Of a stretch of DNA of 64,000 bases, positions 42,932 to 52,187 are shown in pieces. How positions within the stretch are numbered: position 1 is the stretch's first letter; every line of letters begins with the position of its first letter. The notes beneath the pieces are model-generated. The model made no database searches. It saw only the letters and a list, made by a program, of their open reading frames with translations, and was not told the DNA's origin. Source of the stretch: Mycobacterium sp. Root135 (lineage in GTDB: Bacteria > Actinomycetota > Actinomycetes > Mycobacteriales > Mycobacteriaceae); assembly GCF_001426545.1 (NCBI RefSeq), contig NZ_LMEZ01000001.1:310967-374966 (forward strand), given 5' to 3'. Both the position numbers and the translations under genes were made by a program.

Positions 42932-43040
42932 GTGGTGTCCTCCTTGTCGACCCGCGGGTACGTCCCGGCGGCGCGTGTCGGAGTGCGAATGCCCCGTCTT
43001 GGATGCGCCGAACCACGTGAGCGCCGCCGGGGTGGAAACG

Positions 43041-43457
43041 TCAGGGCTGGTCGTTGTTCTTGTACTCACCCCAGCCGTGGACGCGGTCGACGTCGACGAG
43101 GGCGGTCACCCGAACCCGGTCTCGCCGAGGGTAGGGCTTGCCCTGGTAGTGCTGCGACACCGCGTCGATGTCGACCATGCCCTCGTCGTCGTAGATGTCG
43201 ACCACGCGGCCGATGAGGGTGATGTGGGTGTACCAACTGGCTTCGTCGAGAACCGTGAGTGAAACTCGCGGGTCCTTGCGCATGTGTCCCAAGCGCTTTC
43301 GGCCGATGTCCATGTTGACCAGGATCTGGTCGTCCCGCAGCAGGTACCACGTCGCGGCCGAGACCGGCTGCCCGTCGCTGCGAATGGTGCTGATGACCGC
43401 GGGGTTGGGTTTGGCCAGCATGGCCCGTTCGGCGTCGGTCAATGTCGTCGATGGCAT
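43041..43457 (-). CDS. PPOX-class F420-dependent oxidoreductase-like protein
   Basis: 138 residues. LTDAERAMLAKPNPAVISTIRSDGQPVSAATWYL and RLGHMRKDPRVSLTVLDEASWYTHITLIGRVVDI match mycobacterial FDOR-B proteins, and the latter segment lines the flavin/F420 site. Likely reduces a small molecule with F420H2 or binds it. ATG start. Confidence 0.88.
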   Translation of the reverse strand: MPSTTLTDAERAMLAKPNPAVISTIRSDGQPVSAATWYLLRDDQILVNMDIGRKRLGHMRKDPRVSLTVLDEASWYTHITLIGRVVDIYDDEGMVDIDAVSQHYQGKPYPRRDRVRVTALVDVDRVHGWGEYKNNDQP

Positions 43458-43508
43458 CGTGGTGTTCTCCCTAGCTCAGGTTTTCGTTGACTTCCCTTGA
43501 CGCCGTGC

Positions 43509-43730
43509 TCAAAGCCGAAGCAGGCGCTTGGCGTTCTCATACCCAATCTCGTGACGGTCGGCTTCGGAGATTCCGCACGACTCGAACCACTCGGACGCCT
43601 CGGCCATGTCTTCATAGGGGTAGTCGACGGAGAACATGATCCGGTCGGCACCCATGGTGTCCATCGCGCGTCGGGCGACCTCGAGGCGGCTCACGAGCTT
43701 GGGCCGTCGCGGAAAGCCAGACGTGCTCAC
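43509..43730 (-). pseudogene. C-terminal remnant of an amidohydrolase_2-family hydrolase/decarboxylase
   Basis: Recognisable sense in STSGFPRRP and LEVARRAMDTMGADRIMFSVDYPYEDMAEASEWFES to YENAKRLLRL, the end of ACMSD/resorcylate-decarboxylase-type enzymes (the FSVDYPxE segment holds a metal-site Asp). About 250 N-terminal residues are gone; the upstream side now carries a LuxR remnant on the other strand. Confidence 0.65.
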
Positions 43731-43896
43731 ACGAGCCGAGCGTCGCGTCGCCGCGGCCCAAGGGCTGAGCAACCGGGAGATCGCCGTGGCGTGCTTCGTC
43801 ACCGTCCGCACGGTTGAAACCCAGCTGACAAGCGTCTACCGAAAACTCGGAGTTCGCTCGCGCAGCCAGCTGTCGGTGCGGCTGCCCGCCGATCCG
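43726..43896 (+). pseudogene. LuxR-type HTH remnant (3' end of a larger regulator)
   Basis: LTRAERRVAAAQGLSNREIAVACFVTVRTVETQLTSVYRKLGVRSRSQL is a LuxR C-terminal HTH, lacking two residues near the first helix compared with the usual RVAxLAAQG. No start or N-terminal ATPase/sensor domain is present. Frame continues open beyond the HTH without recognisable sense. Confidence 0.65.
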
Positions 43897-43942
43897 CACA
43901 GCCGAATCGCCTGGGTGCGAGAGCGGATTCGTCCACCCGAGG

Positions 43943-44635
43943 TCACCCGAGCCGCCGCGTTCGCCACCGAGACAAGTCCTCGTCCAGCACCGCGGGATCG
44001 CGCTCGGGAAACACCTCGCCGGTCATCTCCAGATGCCGGATGCGGTCGAGGTGGAATCCGCGGATGCCGTGGCGCAGCCGACACCATCCCACGAACATCC
44101 ACGAATCACCCCCGCGCAGCAGACCCATCGCTTCCACGTCACGGGTGGTGTGGGTCTGGCCGTCCTCGGATGCGTACTCCAACCGCACGATCCGGCGCGC
44201 GGCGATCGCCTCGGGAATCAGCGAGACCGCCGCCTCCGACGGTGACGGGGAGTCGATGACGAACATCGACGCCAACGCCTCGTCGACCGGCGCCAGTTGG
44301 TCCTCGCGGCTGATCGCGAGGACCTTCGCCCTCGCCCGCCGCGCCGCCGCACCGTAGGGCGAGTTCTCCAGCAAGCCAAGCCCCGCGAGCACCGCCAGCG
44401 ACTCCGGCACCGTGAGGTTCAGCGGCGGCAGCGAGTGTTCGCGCAGAATCGAATACCCGCCGGTGGCACCGTAATCCGCGTAAATCGGAACCCCGGCGAG
44501 CTGGAGCGACTGAACGTCACGTTCGATCGTGCGCTTCGACACCTCGAACTCCTCGGAGAGCCGAGCGGCCGACCACGGCCGGCGTGCTCCGCGCAGCAGA
44601 TCCACCAGCGCATACAGCCGCTCGGCTCTCCTCAT
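43943..44635 (-). CDS. YafY/PafC-like regulator (HTH_11 + WYL domain)
   Basis: 230 residues. N-terminal HTH RRAERLYALVDLLRGARRPWSAARLSEEFEVSKRTIERDVQSL; WYL-domain segment RIVRLEYASEDGQTHTTRDVEAMGLLRGGDSWMFVGWCRLRHGIRGFHLDRI. WYL domains bind ssDNA or nucleotide-like ligands. Cotranscribed with the SnoaL-like gene 20 bases upstream. Confidence 0.87.
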   Translation of the reverse strand: MRRAERLYALVDLLRGARRPWSAARLSEEFEVSKRTIERDVQSLQLAGVPIYADYGATGGYSILREHSLPPLNLTVPESLAVLAGLGLLENSPYGAAARRARAKVLAISREDQLAPVDEALASMFVIDSPSPSEAAVSLIPEAIAARRIVRLEYASEDGQTHTTRDVEAMGLLRGGDSWMFVGWCRLRHGIRGFHLDRIRHLEMTGEVFPERDPAVLDEDLSRWRTRRLG

Positions 44636-44655
44636 GACTGTGAGTCTCCCCGGTC

Positions 44656-45060
44656 TCAGGTGCGATGCGTACGCGTCCCGGTCGTTGACCAGACTTCGCG
44701 GATCAACCCGTCGTCGGTGAAGTCGAAGACGTCGATCCCACCCGCGGCCATCGCCCCGTCGCGCACGTTCCACAGCATGCGCCCGTGCGCACCGTCGACG
44801 GCCCGCTCGACCTCACTGAACACCACGTCCGGATGCAGCTCGCGATACCGATCCAGGAACCGGCCGAAGCTGTCCGCGCCCAGCACGTCGTCGCCGGGGT
44901 TCGACCCGTCCGCCTCGGAAATCAGGAAGTGAATACGGAAGTCCTCGCTGCAGATTCGACGCGCGATCTCGTGGTCCCCGTTCCACATCTCCAACCACAC
45001 CGCGAGTGCCGCATCCGCGGTAGCCGAACTCGTCTCCATCGTCTTCGTGTCTTCGTTCAT
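44656..45060 (-). CDS. SnoaL/NTF2-like protein
   Basis: 134 residues. ADAALAVWLEMWNGDHEIARRICSEDFRIHF opens an NTF2 fold, with FGRFLDRYRELHPDVVF and ending IDVFDFTDDGLIREVWSTTG. Possibly an isomerase/hydratase or simple binding protein. First gene of a probable pair with the WYL regulator. Confidence 0.8.
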   Translation of the reverse strand: MNEDTKTMETSSATADAALAVWLEMWNGDHEIARRICSEDFRIHFLISEADGSNPGDDVLGADSFGRFLDRYRELHPDVVFSEVERAVDGAHGRMLWNVRDGAMAAGGIDVFDFTDDGLIREVWSTTGTRTHRT

Positions 45061-45118
45061 GACGTCAGCGTCGGACACCGTCGCGACAACGGTATGTCGG
45101 TGTTCGCGTCGCAAGCGA

Positions 45119-45889
45119 TCAGTGCGCTTGACCGGTGCTTGCCGAGGTGCCACCGTCCACGGCCAACCAGGCACCCGTGACGTACGCCGCGTCGTCGCTG
45201 GCGAGGAAGAGGACGGCAGGCGCGATGTCAGCTGGTTGTCCCGGGCGCCCGAGCGCGATCCGGTTGACGGCGGCCGCCAAGGCCTTCTCGTCGTCCTCGA
45301 CGTCCTTGGTGAGGTCGGTGATCGTCAGCGCCGGCGCCACGGCGTTGAAGCGCACGCCGCGGGGACCGTAGTCCAGGGCCAGCGACTGGACGAAGTTCAT
45401 GATCGCGGCCTTGGTGGCGTTGTAGGCGGCCTGTCCCCAGTCTCCCCGCAACCCGGACACCGACCCGACCACGACGACGTTCCCGCCGGACTTCTCGAGC
45501 TCGCCGACGCAGTGACGAACGACGTGGACGAATCCGTCGATGTTGGTGCTGCGGATCGCTTCCCACTGGTCGAGTGACATGTCGCCGAAGGGACCGTTGA
45601 AGTAGGCCGCGGCGTTGTTGACGAGGACGTCGAGGCCGCCGAACCGCTCGACGACCGCGTCGACCATCGCCTTCGCCGACGCGTCGTCGGTGACGTCCGC
45701 CTCGATCGCAAGTGCGCGTTCTTCGGGACGGCCTTGGAGGACGGCCTCGAGCTTGTCGCGTCGCCGCCCGCTGATCGCCACGTTCGCGCCGTTGTCCAGG
45801 AACGCTTCGGCAATTGCGCGGCCGATTCCGGAACCGCCGCCGGTGACCAAGACCGTCTTTCCCGTAAAGGCGTAATCGTTCACCGTCAT
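45119..45889 (-). CDS. SDR-family oxidoreductase (2,4-dienoyl-CoA reductase-like)
   Basis: 256 residues from the ATG at 45889, which follows AGGAG by seven bases (the ATG six bases upstream overlaps that site). Classical SDR: VLVTGGGSGIGRAIAEAFL, LVNNAAAYF, YNATKAAIMNFVQSLA, and GAWLAVDGGTSA. The FNGPFxxMSxxxW segment and length match 2,4-dienoyl-CoA reductase-type SDRs of beta-oxidation. Confidence 0.88.
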   Translation of the reverse strand: MTVNDYAFTGKTVLVTGGGSGIGRAIAEAFLDNGANVAISGRRRDKLEAVLQGRPEERALAIEADVTDDASAKAMVDAVVERFGGLDVLVNNAAAYFNGPFGDMSLDQWEAIRSTNIDGFVHVVRHCVGELEKSGGNVVVVGSVSGLRGDWGQAAYNATKAAIMNFVQSLALDYGPRGVRFNAVAPALTITDLTKDVEDDEKALAAAVNRIALGRPGQPADIAPAVLFLASDDAAYVTGAWLAVDGGTSASTGQAH

Positions 45890-46176
45890 GGTCATCTCCT
45901 ACCCGTAGACTTCGCACTTGAACGTACTCCCGGGATTCGGACCACTCCGTGGTCGCCCCACCCCCCCGCAAATCGACGTCGACCGACCACCTGCGCCACG
46001 GCCGGCGTTCTCATCATCGTCGATAGACGGCGTGAATCACGGCCTTGGCGAACGTCGCAAAACCGTTGTGGCGCACGATAACCAACGTGAATGACTCGAT
46101 CGGCGCCGTACCCTTCCTGAACCGACGACACCCCGTATAGCTTTTCTCGAATGGGTTCATCAGCCGGGCGAGCCTC

Positions 46177-46728
46177 GTGACCGAACAGTCCGTGACGTCC
46201 GCTTCGCCGCAACTGGCCGAGCCTCCGGCGCCGAGTCGGACACCGTGGTACGTCAGTTCTGCTCCACCTCGTCAGCGGTTCAGGGTCATCGTCGTCGAAA
46301 CCGTCGCGAGCTTGGTGGCGCTCGCCATCGTGGGGGCGCTGACGCTCTTCACCCATGATCCCTGGTTGATCCCGCCCTTTGCGGCGAGCATGGCATTGGT
46401 CGTCGGCGGCGCACACTTCCCACTTGCGCAGCCCCGCAACGTCATCGGCGGACACGTGGCGTCGGCGACCGTCGGCGTGCTCGTCGGTTTGATCGGCATC
46501 GATGCGCTCTGGGCCGGTGCGCTCGCCGGAGCGTTGGCTCTCGGCGCGATGAAGCTCCTACGGATGTCGCACTCCCCGGCTGCCGCCACCGCGATGATCG
46601 CGGTCGCCCCGATCATCCCCCGATGGGAGTTCGTCGTTCTGGTCGGGTCCGCGGCGGTGATCCTGGTTGCAGTGGGGTTGGTGGGCAACAAGGTCAACGG
46701 GGTGAACTACCCCCACTACTGGTGGTGA
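46177..46728 (+). CDS. HPP-family integral membrane protein
   Basis: 183 residues. About four to five hydrophobic helices. The HPP-family core SPAAATAMIAVAPIIPRWEF and FPLAQPRNVIGGHVASATVGVLVG is clear (Pro-rich loop of HPP proteins). A plant chloroplast relative imports nitrite; bacterial role unknown. GTG start. The 281 bases upstream contain no supported gene. Confidence 0.85.
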   Translation: MTEQSVTSASPQLAEPPAPSRTPWYVSSAPPRQRFRVIVVETVASLVALAIVGALTLFTHDPWLIPPFAASMALVVGGAHFPLAQPRNVIGGHVASATVGVLVGLIGIDALWAGALAGALALGAMKLLRMSHSPAAATAMIAVAPIIPRWEFVVLVGSAAVILVAVGLVGNKVNGVNYPHYWW

Positions 46729-46750
46729 CGGCGGGGGAGCGGCGCGTGCC

Positions 46751-47707
46751 CTAGGCCCGAGCTACGACGATGCGGCCGAACGGCGTCGACGCCACCCGAT
46801 CGAGGACGAAGCCGGCCGCCTCTGCCTCGGCGGCCAAATCCTCGGCCGACCGTGCGAACGGCACGCCCCAGCCGGTGAAGACAAGCCGCCGCAATGCGAA
46901 CGCATCCCGCTCGACCCCGGACTCCGGCAGTCGCTCCAATTCCTGCATGAAGAGCTTTGCCCCTGGCTTGAGCGCACGTCGAATGGCTGCGAGCGTGTGA
47001 GGCCGTGAGTCCGCCGGGAAGAAGGGCTGTGCCCAGAACGCCGCGTCGAACTCGTCTTCTGCGCCGAGATCGCGCGCGTCGATGCACCGGATGTCCACCC
47101 GGTCGGCCACGCCGAGGGCATCTGCCCGGCGAGCGCCCTCGGCTGCCACGGCTGGCACCAATTCGATTCCGACGGCCCGCATTCCGGGCAACGTCTGCGC
47201 AGTCGAGAGCACGAAACTGCCTACCCCACAGCCGACGTCGAGGTAGCTGCCGCCGACGAGCGCGTCGCGGAAGTCGGGAAGCGCGTCCAACAGCTGACCG
47301 AACATGGCCCGCGCGGTCGCGGACGGGTGCAGCCCGTATGCGTTGGCGACGGTGAGCGCATCGTCCGGGCCCGACGACACGCCGTGGACCGCGTCGACCA
47401 CGAGCCGACTCATCATCTGCGCCTCGTCGAGCAGGTTGTCCAAGGAGAAAGGGGCGTCATCGGAGAGCAGCGCGGCGTACTCCGGGGTCAGCGTCGCCCC
47501 CCGATCGGTGAGCTGGACGACGCCGGTGGATTCCAACGCGGCCAACACGTCTCGGAGTCGATCGGTGGGAAGCAAGGTGAACTTGGCCAACTCGTCCAGG
47601 TCCCTCGGCTCGGCGAGGTAGGTCGTCCACTTTCGTTCGTGCACTGCCGTCAGCAAGGCGAGCGCCTGTGCGCCCGCCGACCACGTCTTCACCTGATTCA
47701 GTTGCAT
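46751..47707 (-). CDS. SAM-dependent class I methyltransferase (O-methyltransferase-like)
   Basis: 318 residues from the ATG at 47707. A winged-helix dimerisation domain (SAGAQALALLTAVHERKWTTYLAEPRDLDELAKFT) precedes the Rossmann domain: YLDVGCGVGSFVLSTAQTLPGMRAVGIELVP. Layout of plant/bacterial small-molecule O-methyltransferases (acetylserotonin, tetracenomycin-type). Substrate unknown. Confidence 0.85.
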   Translation of the reverse strand: MQLNQVKTWSAGAQALALLTAVHERKWTTYLAEPRDLDELAKFTLLPTDRLRDVLAALESTGVVQLTDRGATLTPEYAALLSDDAPFSLDNLLDEAQMMSRLVVDAVHGVSSGPDDALTVANAYGLHPSATARAMFGQLLDALPDFRDALVGGSYLDVGCGVGSFVLSTAQTLPGMRAVGIELVPAVAAEGARRADALGVADRVDIRCIDARDLGAEDEFDAAFWAQPFFPADSRPHTLAAIRRALKPGAKLFMQELERLPESGVERDAFALRRLVFTGWGVPFARSAEDLAAEAEAAGFVLDRVASTPFGRIVVARA

Positions 47708-47798
47708 GACTAGGAGACGTTCGTGTGCCACGGTTCCATTCGGGGTGGGACGAAATCGTGGTGACCGTCACACCCACGAGCCGTGGCGACGTTCTGGC

Positions 47799-48653
47799 TC
47801 ACATGGGACGGCAGGTTCTGAGGTAACTCAGGAACGAGGCTTGGAGGCCGGTGACGTGCGTTTCGTGCAGGAGTTCGCGGGTGACCGCTTCGCCGCGTGC
47901 GATGAGCTGGTGAAGGACGGTGGCCGTGTTCCTGGCGAGGCTTTGGTAGACGGCCAGGTCGCCGAGAAGCTCGCGGTCGTTGAAGGTCACGTGAAGTTTG
48001 GCGGGACGCCGGTCATCGCCCAACTCGTCGAGCTGGGCGAAGATCTGACTGTCGTCGGCGACGACGCCGGGGCTGCCGGCTCCGATGCTCTCGAAGAGCG
48101 TGGTGCCGACGAGCCAGGCGTAGAGGCTGAAGAGTCCGCCGTAGGAGTAGCCGAAAAGACCGTGACCGCTCGTGGCGGTGCCGTAGTCGTGGGCGATCCG
48201 CGGGTGCAGTTCGGCGGTCAGGAAGCTCAGGAACGCGTCGGCGTGGGTGTCGCGTAGCTCGGCCAGGTAGGCGTCGGCTTCCGCGCGTGTTCTCGCGCCC
48301 GTCTCCACCCCCGTCTGCACGGCGTCGACGAGCTCCTTGGCGATCGGCTCGCCGGGTGGGACGAAGTCTCTGTTGCGCAACCGATCCCAGTCCTGTGCTT
48401 CGTCGCCCGCATAGCCGACGCTGACTTGGAGGTAGGGCTGGATCCGTTGCATGGGGTCCATCTGGGTGACGATGAGGGGAGCCGTCAGGCCGACGGCCCA
48501 GTTCCCGTCGAGCACGTACACGACAGGCGTTTCCGCCGTGGCGCCGTTGTAGCCCGGTGGCGTGGTGACCCAGATGCCGTAGTGACGACCGCCGCTGGAA
48601 CGCATCTCGAAGTAGTCGGTGTCGGCGAGGCAGCCCTGCCACATGGAGCTCAT
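47799..48653 (-). CDS. Esterase of the enterochelin-esterase/IroE-type alpha/beta-hydrolase group
   Basis: 284 residues. GRHYGIWVTTPPGYNGATAETPVVYVLDGNWAVGL at the N-terminus, nucleophile elbow GYSYGGLFSLYAWL, ETHVTG near the end with a possible catalytic His. Could cleave siderophore or other esters; without a signal peptide it acts in the cytosol. Divergent from a TetR gene with a palindromic operator between. Confidence 0.83.
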   Translation of the reverse strand: MSSMWQGCLADTDYFEMRSSGGRHYGIWVTTPPGYNGATAETPVVYVLDGNWAVGLTAPLIVTQMDPMQRIQPYLQVSVGYAGDEAQDWDRLRNRDFVPPGEPIAKELVDAVQTGVETGARTRAEADAYLAELRDTHADAFLSFLTAELHPRIAHDYGTATSGHGLFGYSYGGLFSLYAWLVGTTLFESIGAGSPGVVADDSQIFAQLDELGDDRRPAKLHVTFNDRELLGDLAVYQSLARNTATVLHQLIARGEAVTRELLHETHVTGLQASFLSYLRTCRPM

Positions 48654-48670
48654 CGAAGATCCTTCACGGC

Positions 48671-48703
48671 TTGTCCATTGGGAATTGATTATCCAATGGA
48701 TAA
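48671..48703. promoter_or_regulatory. TetR operator TTGTCCATTGG-N11-CCAATGGATAA
   Basis: Inverted repeat of 11 bases with one mismatch (8-bp perfect core TCCATTGG/CCAATGGA), in the 59-base gap between the divergent esterase and TetR genes, so it should control both. Confidence 0.75.
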
Positions 48704-48712
48704 ACTACCTGA

Positions 48713-49279
48713 ATGATCACGTCAAGTGTGGAACGCGGGAGCGATGCGCGGGACCGCCTCTTGGTTCGGCTTCTCGACGCCTTCGAGGGGGACCTTCCCT
48801 CGCCGGAGACGTCGTTGCGCGAGGTTGCCGCCCGTACCGAGACCAGCCACGCCCTACTGCGATACCACTTCGGCTCCCTCTCGGGCGTCTTGGCGGCCAT
48901 GCTCGTGGTGCAGCGGTCCCGCGACAACGAGACGCTCGTCAAGGACGCGCAGCAGAGCACCTTCGACGACTTCGTCGTGGCGATCTGGCGGGCGTACACC
49001 CGCCCGGAGCAGCTGGCGCGCGCCCGCGGCTTCTTTCACGTCGTGGGCTTGGCCGCCTACAGCCCAACGGACTTCGGCGATTTCGTCGACTCGCTCGACG
49101 ACCTGACCACGACGCTGGCGTCGCTGGCAGAACGCGAAGGACGCGACACCGAGGACGCGTTGAGCTTGGCGGCCGTCACCGTTGCCGCGATTCGTGGACT
49201 GCTCCTGCAGCGAGTCCTGACTCCAGCGGCCCACACTCAGGACGCGATCGGCTTGATCCTGCGCATGGCCAGAGGCTGA
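48713..49279 (+). CDS. TetR-family regulator
   Basis: 188 residues. N-terminal HTH DRLLVRLLDAFEGDLPSPETSLREVAARTETSHALLRYHFGSLSGVL. The ligand domain is unremarkable. Probably represses the divergent esterase gene and itself. Confidence 0.88.
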   Translation: MITSSVERGSDARDRLLVRLLDAFEGDLPSPETSLREVAARTETSHALLRYHFGSLSGVLAAMLVVQRSRDNETLVKDAQQSTFDDFVVAIWRAYTRPEQLARARGFFHVVGLAAYSPTDFGDFVDSLDDLTTTLASLAEREGRDTEDALSLAAVTVAAIRGLLLQRVLTPAAHTQDAIGLILRMARG

Positions 49280-49304
49280 CGCGAGAACGGGGAGTCGTCA
49301 CCGT

Positions 49305-50111
49305 CTACTGATCCCGCCAAGCAAGCACCGCCTTCAGCGACGCAAGGTCGTAACCGTTGGCTGCGGTGAGTTCGGTCTGGAACAACGTCACTCCTGCCTC
49401 CCGGAAGGCATTGGCGCTGTCGGCGTCTTCCCACAGCGTCGAGCGTTCGATGTCGGCGCCGTCGCGGCCGAACGTCGCTGCCAGCTCGTCGACGCGGTCA
49501 CTGGACTTGCGGAAGGCGTCGAGGGTCGTGAATGCGTGCCAGATGTCGGCATGCCGGGCAACGGCGGGCAGTGAGCGTTTCGGGCCCGTCCCGCCGATGA
49601 GGATCGGCAGCTTGCGCACGGGTGGGGGGTTCAGTGCGGCGAGCCGGTTCTCGATGCGGATCAGGCTCTCGTCGAACAGGTCGAAGCGGGAGCCAAAGGT
49701 GCCGAAGTCGTAACCGTAAGTGGTGTAGTCCTTTTCGTACCACCCCGCGCCGAGGCCGAGGATGAGCCGGCCGCCGCTGATGTGGTCGACGGTGCGCGCC
49801 ATGTCGGCGAGCAGGTCCGCGTTGCGGTAACCAACGCCGGTGACGAGGAGCCCGATGTCGGCGTGTGAGGTGATCTCGCCCCACGAGGCAAGCGCGGTCC
49901 AGCCTTCGAAGTTGGCGACGTCAGGCTGCTCGTCGAACATGACCGGCTTGCCGTCCACGATTCCCTTCATCGCCGGGAGGTGGAAGTGGTCGTAGCCGAA
50001 GATCACGTCGACGCCGAGGTCGTCGGCGGCCAGGACGGCTTCGCGCCACGTGCGGTAATCGGGCGTGCCGCCGGGCTGGATCTGCACGGCAACGCGGACG
50101 GGACGGGTCAT
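49305..50111 (-). CDS. LLM-class F420-dependent oxidoreductase
   Basis: 268 residues. Luciferase-like monooxygenase fold: VDVIFGYDHFHLPAM, TGVGYRNADLLADMARTVDHISGGRLILGLGAGWYEKDYTTYGYDFGT, ILIGGTGPKRSLPAVARHADIWHAF. Uses F420 (or FMN) to oxidise or reduce an unknown substrate. Confidence 0.9.
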   Translation of the reverse strand: MTRPVRVAVQIQPGGTPDYRTWREAVLAADDLGVDVIFGYDHFHLPAMKGIVDGKPVMFDEQPDVANFEGWTALASWGEITSHADIGLLVTGVGYRNADLLADMARTVDHISGGRLILGLGAGWYEKDYTTYGYDFGTFGSRFDLFDESLIRIENRLAALNPPPVRKLPILIGGTGPKRSLPAVARHADIWHAFTTLDAFRKSSDRVDELAATFGRDGADIERSTLWEDADSANAFREAGVTLFQTELTAANGYDLASLKAVLAWRDQ

Positions 50112-50179
50112 GGAAGCTCCTGAGTCAGGGAAGGACGACTCTTGAGACCAAGCTCACTCGGCGCGGAGTTTATTCCGCC

Positions 50180-51865
50180 TCAGCCCAGGATCGCCCGCGC
50201 TGCCCGTTCCGCGATCAGCATGACTGGAGCGTTCGTGTTCCCGGAGGTGATGGTGGGCATCGCCGACGCGTCGGCCACTCGAAGGCCGGCTACGCGGTAC
50301 ACGCGACAGTCGGTGTCGAGCACCGTGGCGGGCGACTTCGGTACGCCGCGTGTGTCGAAGGCTCCCATCGCGCAGGTGCCCACCGGATGAAAGATGGTGG
50401 TACCAAGCTCACGGGCCGCCTGCTGGAGGTCGTCGTCGCTCACCAGGTCCGGGCCGGGAAGTAGTTCTTCTGGGCGGTAGCGCGCCAGGGTGGGCGCCGC
50501 CATGATCTGCCGCGTCATCCGAAGGCCGCGTACGGCGAGCTCGCGATCGGCGTCGGTGGACAGGTAGTTGCAGGAGATCTTGGGGTAGGTCAACGGATCT
50601 GCACCGGCTATCCGCACATGACCCCGGGAGCTGGGTCGCAGATTGCACACCGAGGGAGTGATCGCTCCAAACGTATGCAGTGGTTCGCCAAACTTGGCCA
50701 AGGACAACGGCTGTACGTGCCATTCCAGATTGGGACTGGCCAGCGCGGGATCGCTCTTGGCGAAGGCTCCCAGGGTGGAGGGCGGCATGGTCATGGGTCC
50801 CGAGCGCAGCAACAGGTACTGAAGTCCCATGCCTGCGCGGGTGATCCAGTTCCGGTACAGCGTGTTGACGGTCCGGGCCCCTCGCACCCGGTAGACCGTC
50901 CGCAGCTGCAGGTGGTCCTGGAGGTTCTCACCCACACCGGGAAGGTCGACTGACACCGGCACCTGATGCTGGGTGAGCAGCCCGGCCGGGCCCAGACCCG
51001 AGGCCTGCATGAGCTGCGGCGACCCGATCGCTCCGGCGCTCAGGATCACCTCCCGGCGGGCCTGGACGTCGACCATCTGGCCGTCTTTGAGGAGCCGCAC
51101 ACCGGTGGCGCGATGCCGGGCGGTGGTCCACGCGCCGCGACGCTGATCGTCCTGCACCTGGTCGTCCATCAGGAGCTTCACGGCCTGGGTGTGGGTGTAG
51201 ACGGTGAGATTTGGTCGCTTGGCGACGGGGTGAAGAAAGGAATCGGCCATCGACCAGCGCCGGCCGCGCCGTTGGTTGACGTGAAAGTACGCGCTGCCTG
51301 CGTTGTCTCCGCGGTTGAACTCCTCGATCGGGTTGATGCCCATCTGGGCCGCGGCGGCCTGCCAGGCGTCGAGGATCTTCCAGCGCACCCGCGGCCGCTC
51401 GACGGCGATCTCCCCACCGGCGCCGTGCCACTCGTCGGCGCCGCCGAAGTAGTCCTCCAACTCCTTGTAGATCGCCAAGGTGTCGCCGGCACCGTCCCGG
51501 CCGCCCCAGAGCCACCGGTCGTCACCGGTGGCCCGAGCCCAGAGTTCGTAATCGGAGGCTTGTCCGCGCATGTGGATCATGGCGTTGATCGACGAGCTGC
51601 CGCCGATCACGCGGCCCCGCGCGTAGTGAATGCTGCGGCCGGCCAGACCGGGGTCGGCCTCGGTCGCGAAGCACCAGTCTGTGCGTGGGTTGGCGATCGT
51701 GTACAGGTAGCCCACCGGGACCTTGATCCAGAACCAGTCGTCCTTGCCGCCGGCCTCGATCAAGAGCACACGGTGATCGGGGTTGGCGCTGAGACGGTTG
51801 GCGAGCAGGCAGCCCGCACTGCCTGCTCCGACTATGACGAAGTCGAACTCGGTGGCGGGGCTCAT
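50180..51865 (-). CDS. GMC-family FAD oxidoreductase (choline dehydrogenase-like)
   Basis: 561 residues. FAD motif FDFVIVGAGSAGCLLANRL (12-17), GRVIGGSSSINAMIHMRG and ILSAGAIGSPQLMQASGLGP (GMC signatures 1 and 2), catalytic His in GTTIFHPVGTCAMG, and NTNAPVMLIAERAA at the end. Oxidises an alcohol of unknown identity. ATG at 51865; the frame is open upstream over antisense sequence. Confidence 0.92.
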   Translation of the reverse strand: MSPATEFDFVIVGAGSAGCLLANRLSANPDHRVLLIEAGGKDDWFWIKVPVGYLYTIANPRTDWCFATEADPGLAGRSIHYARGRVIGGSSSINAMIHMRGQASDYELWARATGDDRWLWGGRDGAGDTLAIYKELEDYFGGADEWHGAGGEIAVERPRVRWKILDAWQAAAAQMGINPIEEFNRGDNAGSAYFHVNQRRGRRWSMADSFLHPVAKRPNLTVYTHTQAVKLLMDDQVQDDQRRGAWTTARHRATGVRLLKDGQMVDVQARREVILSAGAIGSPQLMQASGLGPAGLLTQHQVPVSVDLPGVGENLQDHLQLRTVYRVRGARTVNTLYRNWITRAGMGLQYLLLRSGPMTMPPSTLGAFAKSDPALASPNLEWHVQPLSLAKFGEPLHTFGAITPSVCNLRPSSRGHVRIAGADPLTYPKISCNYLSTDADRELAVRGLRMTRQIMAAPTLARYRPEELLPGPDLVSDDDLQQAARELGTTIFHPVGTCAMGAFDTRGVPKSPATVLDTDCRVYRVAGLRVADASAMPTITSGNTNAPVMLIAERAARAILG

Positions 51866-51980
51866 TCCGGAAATCGTTCCTCCATGGCGTCGACGGCGAA
51901 CCCCCAGTGTGCGCGAGACCCGCACGAGGCGTTCCGTCGTATCCTCGGTTGACGGTGATGGCTTCGAAGGGAGCAGCGAT

Positions 51981-52187
51981 ATGAGCGTGGCCTGGGTGGC
52001 GTTGACGCCCGTCGTAGCGTGGCTGGGATATTTCAGCTGGCGACTCATCCGTCGACGTCGTTACTGGGACGACGACCGGGTCGCCGAGCGACGCCGTCGC
52101 GCCCTTGCCGACCCGCGAGTCGATCTCAGCGCGGGGCACGGTGGCCAATCAAGCATTCCAGGGGCTTCCGGGGCGCTCAACGGGTGA
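51981..52187 (+). CDS. Small single-pass membrane protein
   Basis: 68 residues. MSVAWVALTPVVAWLGYFSW forms one hydrophobic segment followed by a basic tail (RLIRRRRYWDDDRVAERRRRALADPR). GAAGGGAG precedes the ATG. Stop overlaps the GTG of the GlxA-type gene by four bases, so the two are coupled. No family recognised. Confidence 0.6.
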   Translation: MSVAWVALTPVVAWLGYFSWRLIRRRRYWDDDRVAERRRRALADPRVDLSAGHGGQSSIPGASGALNG

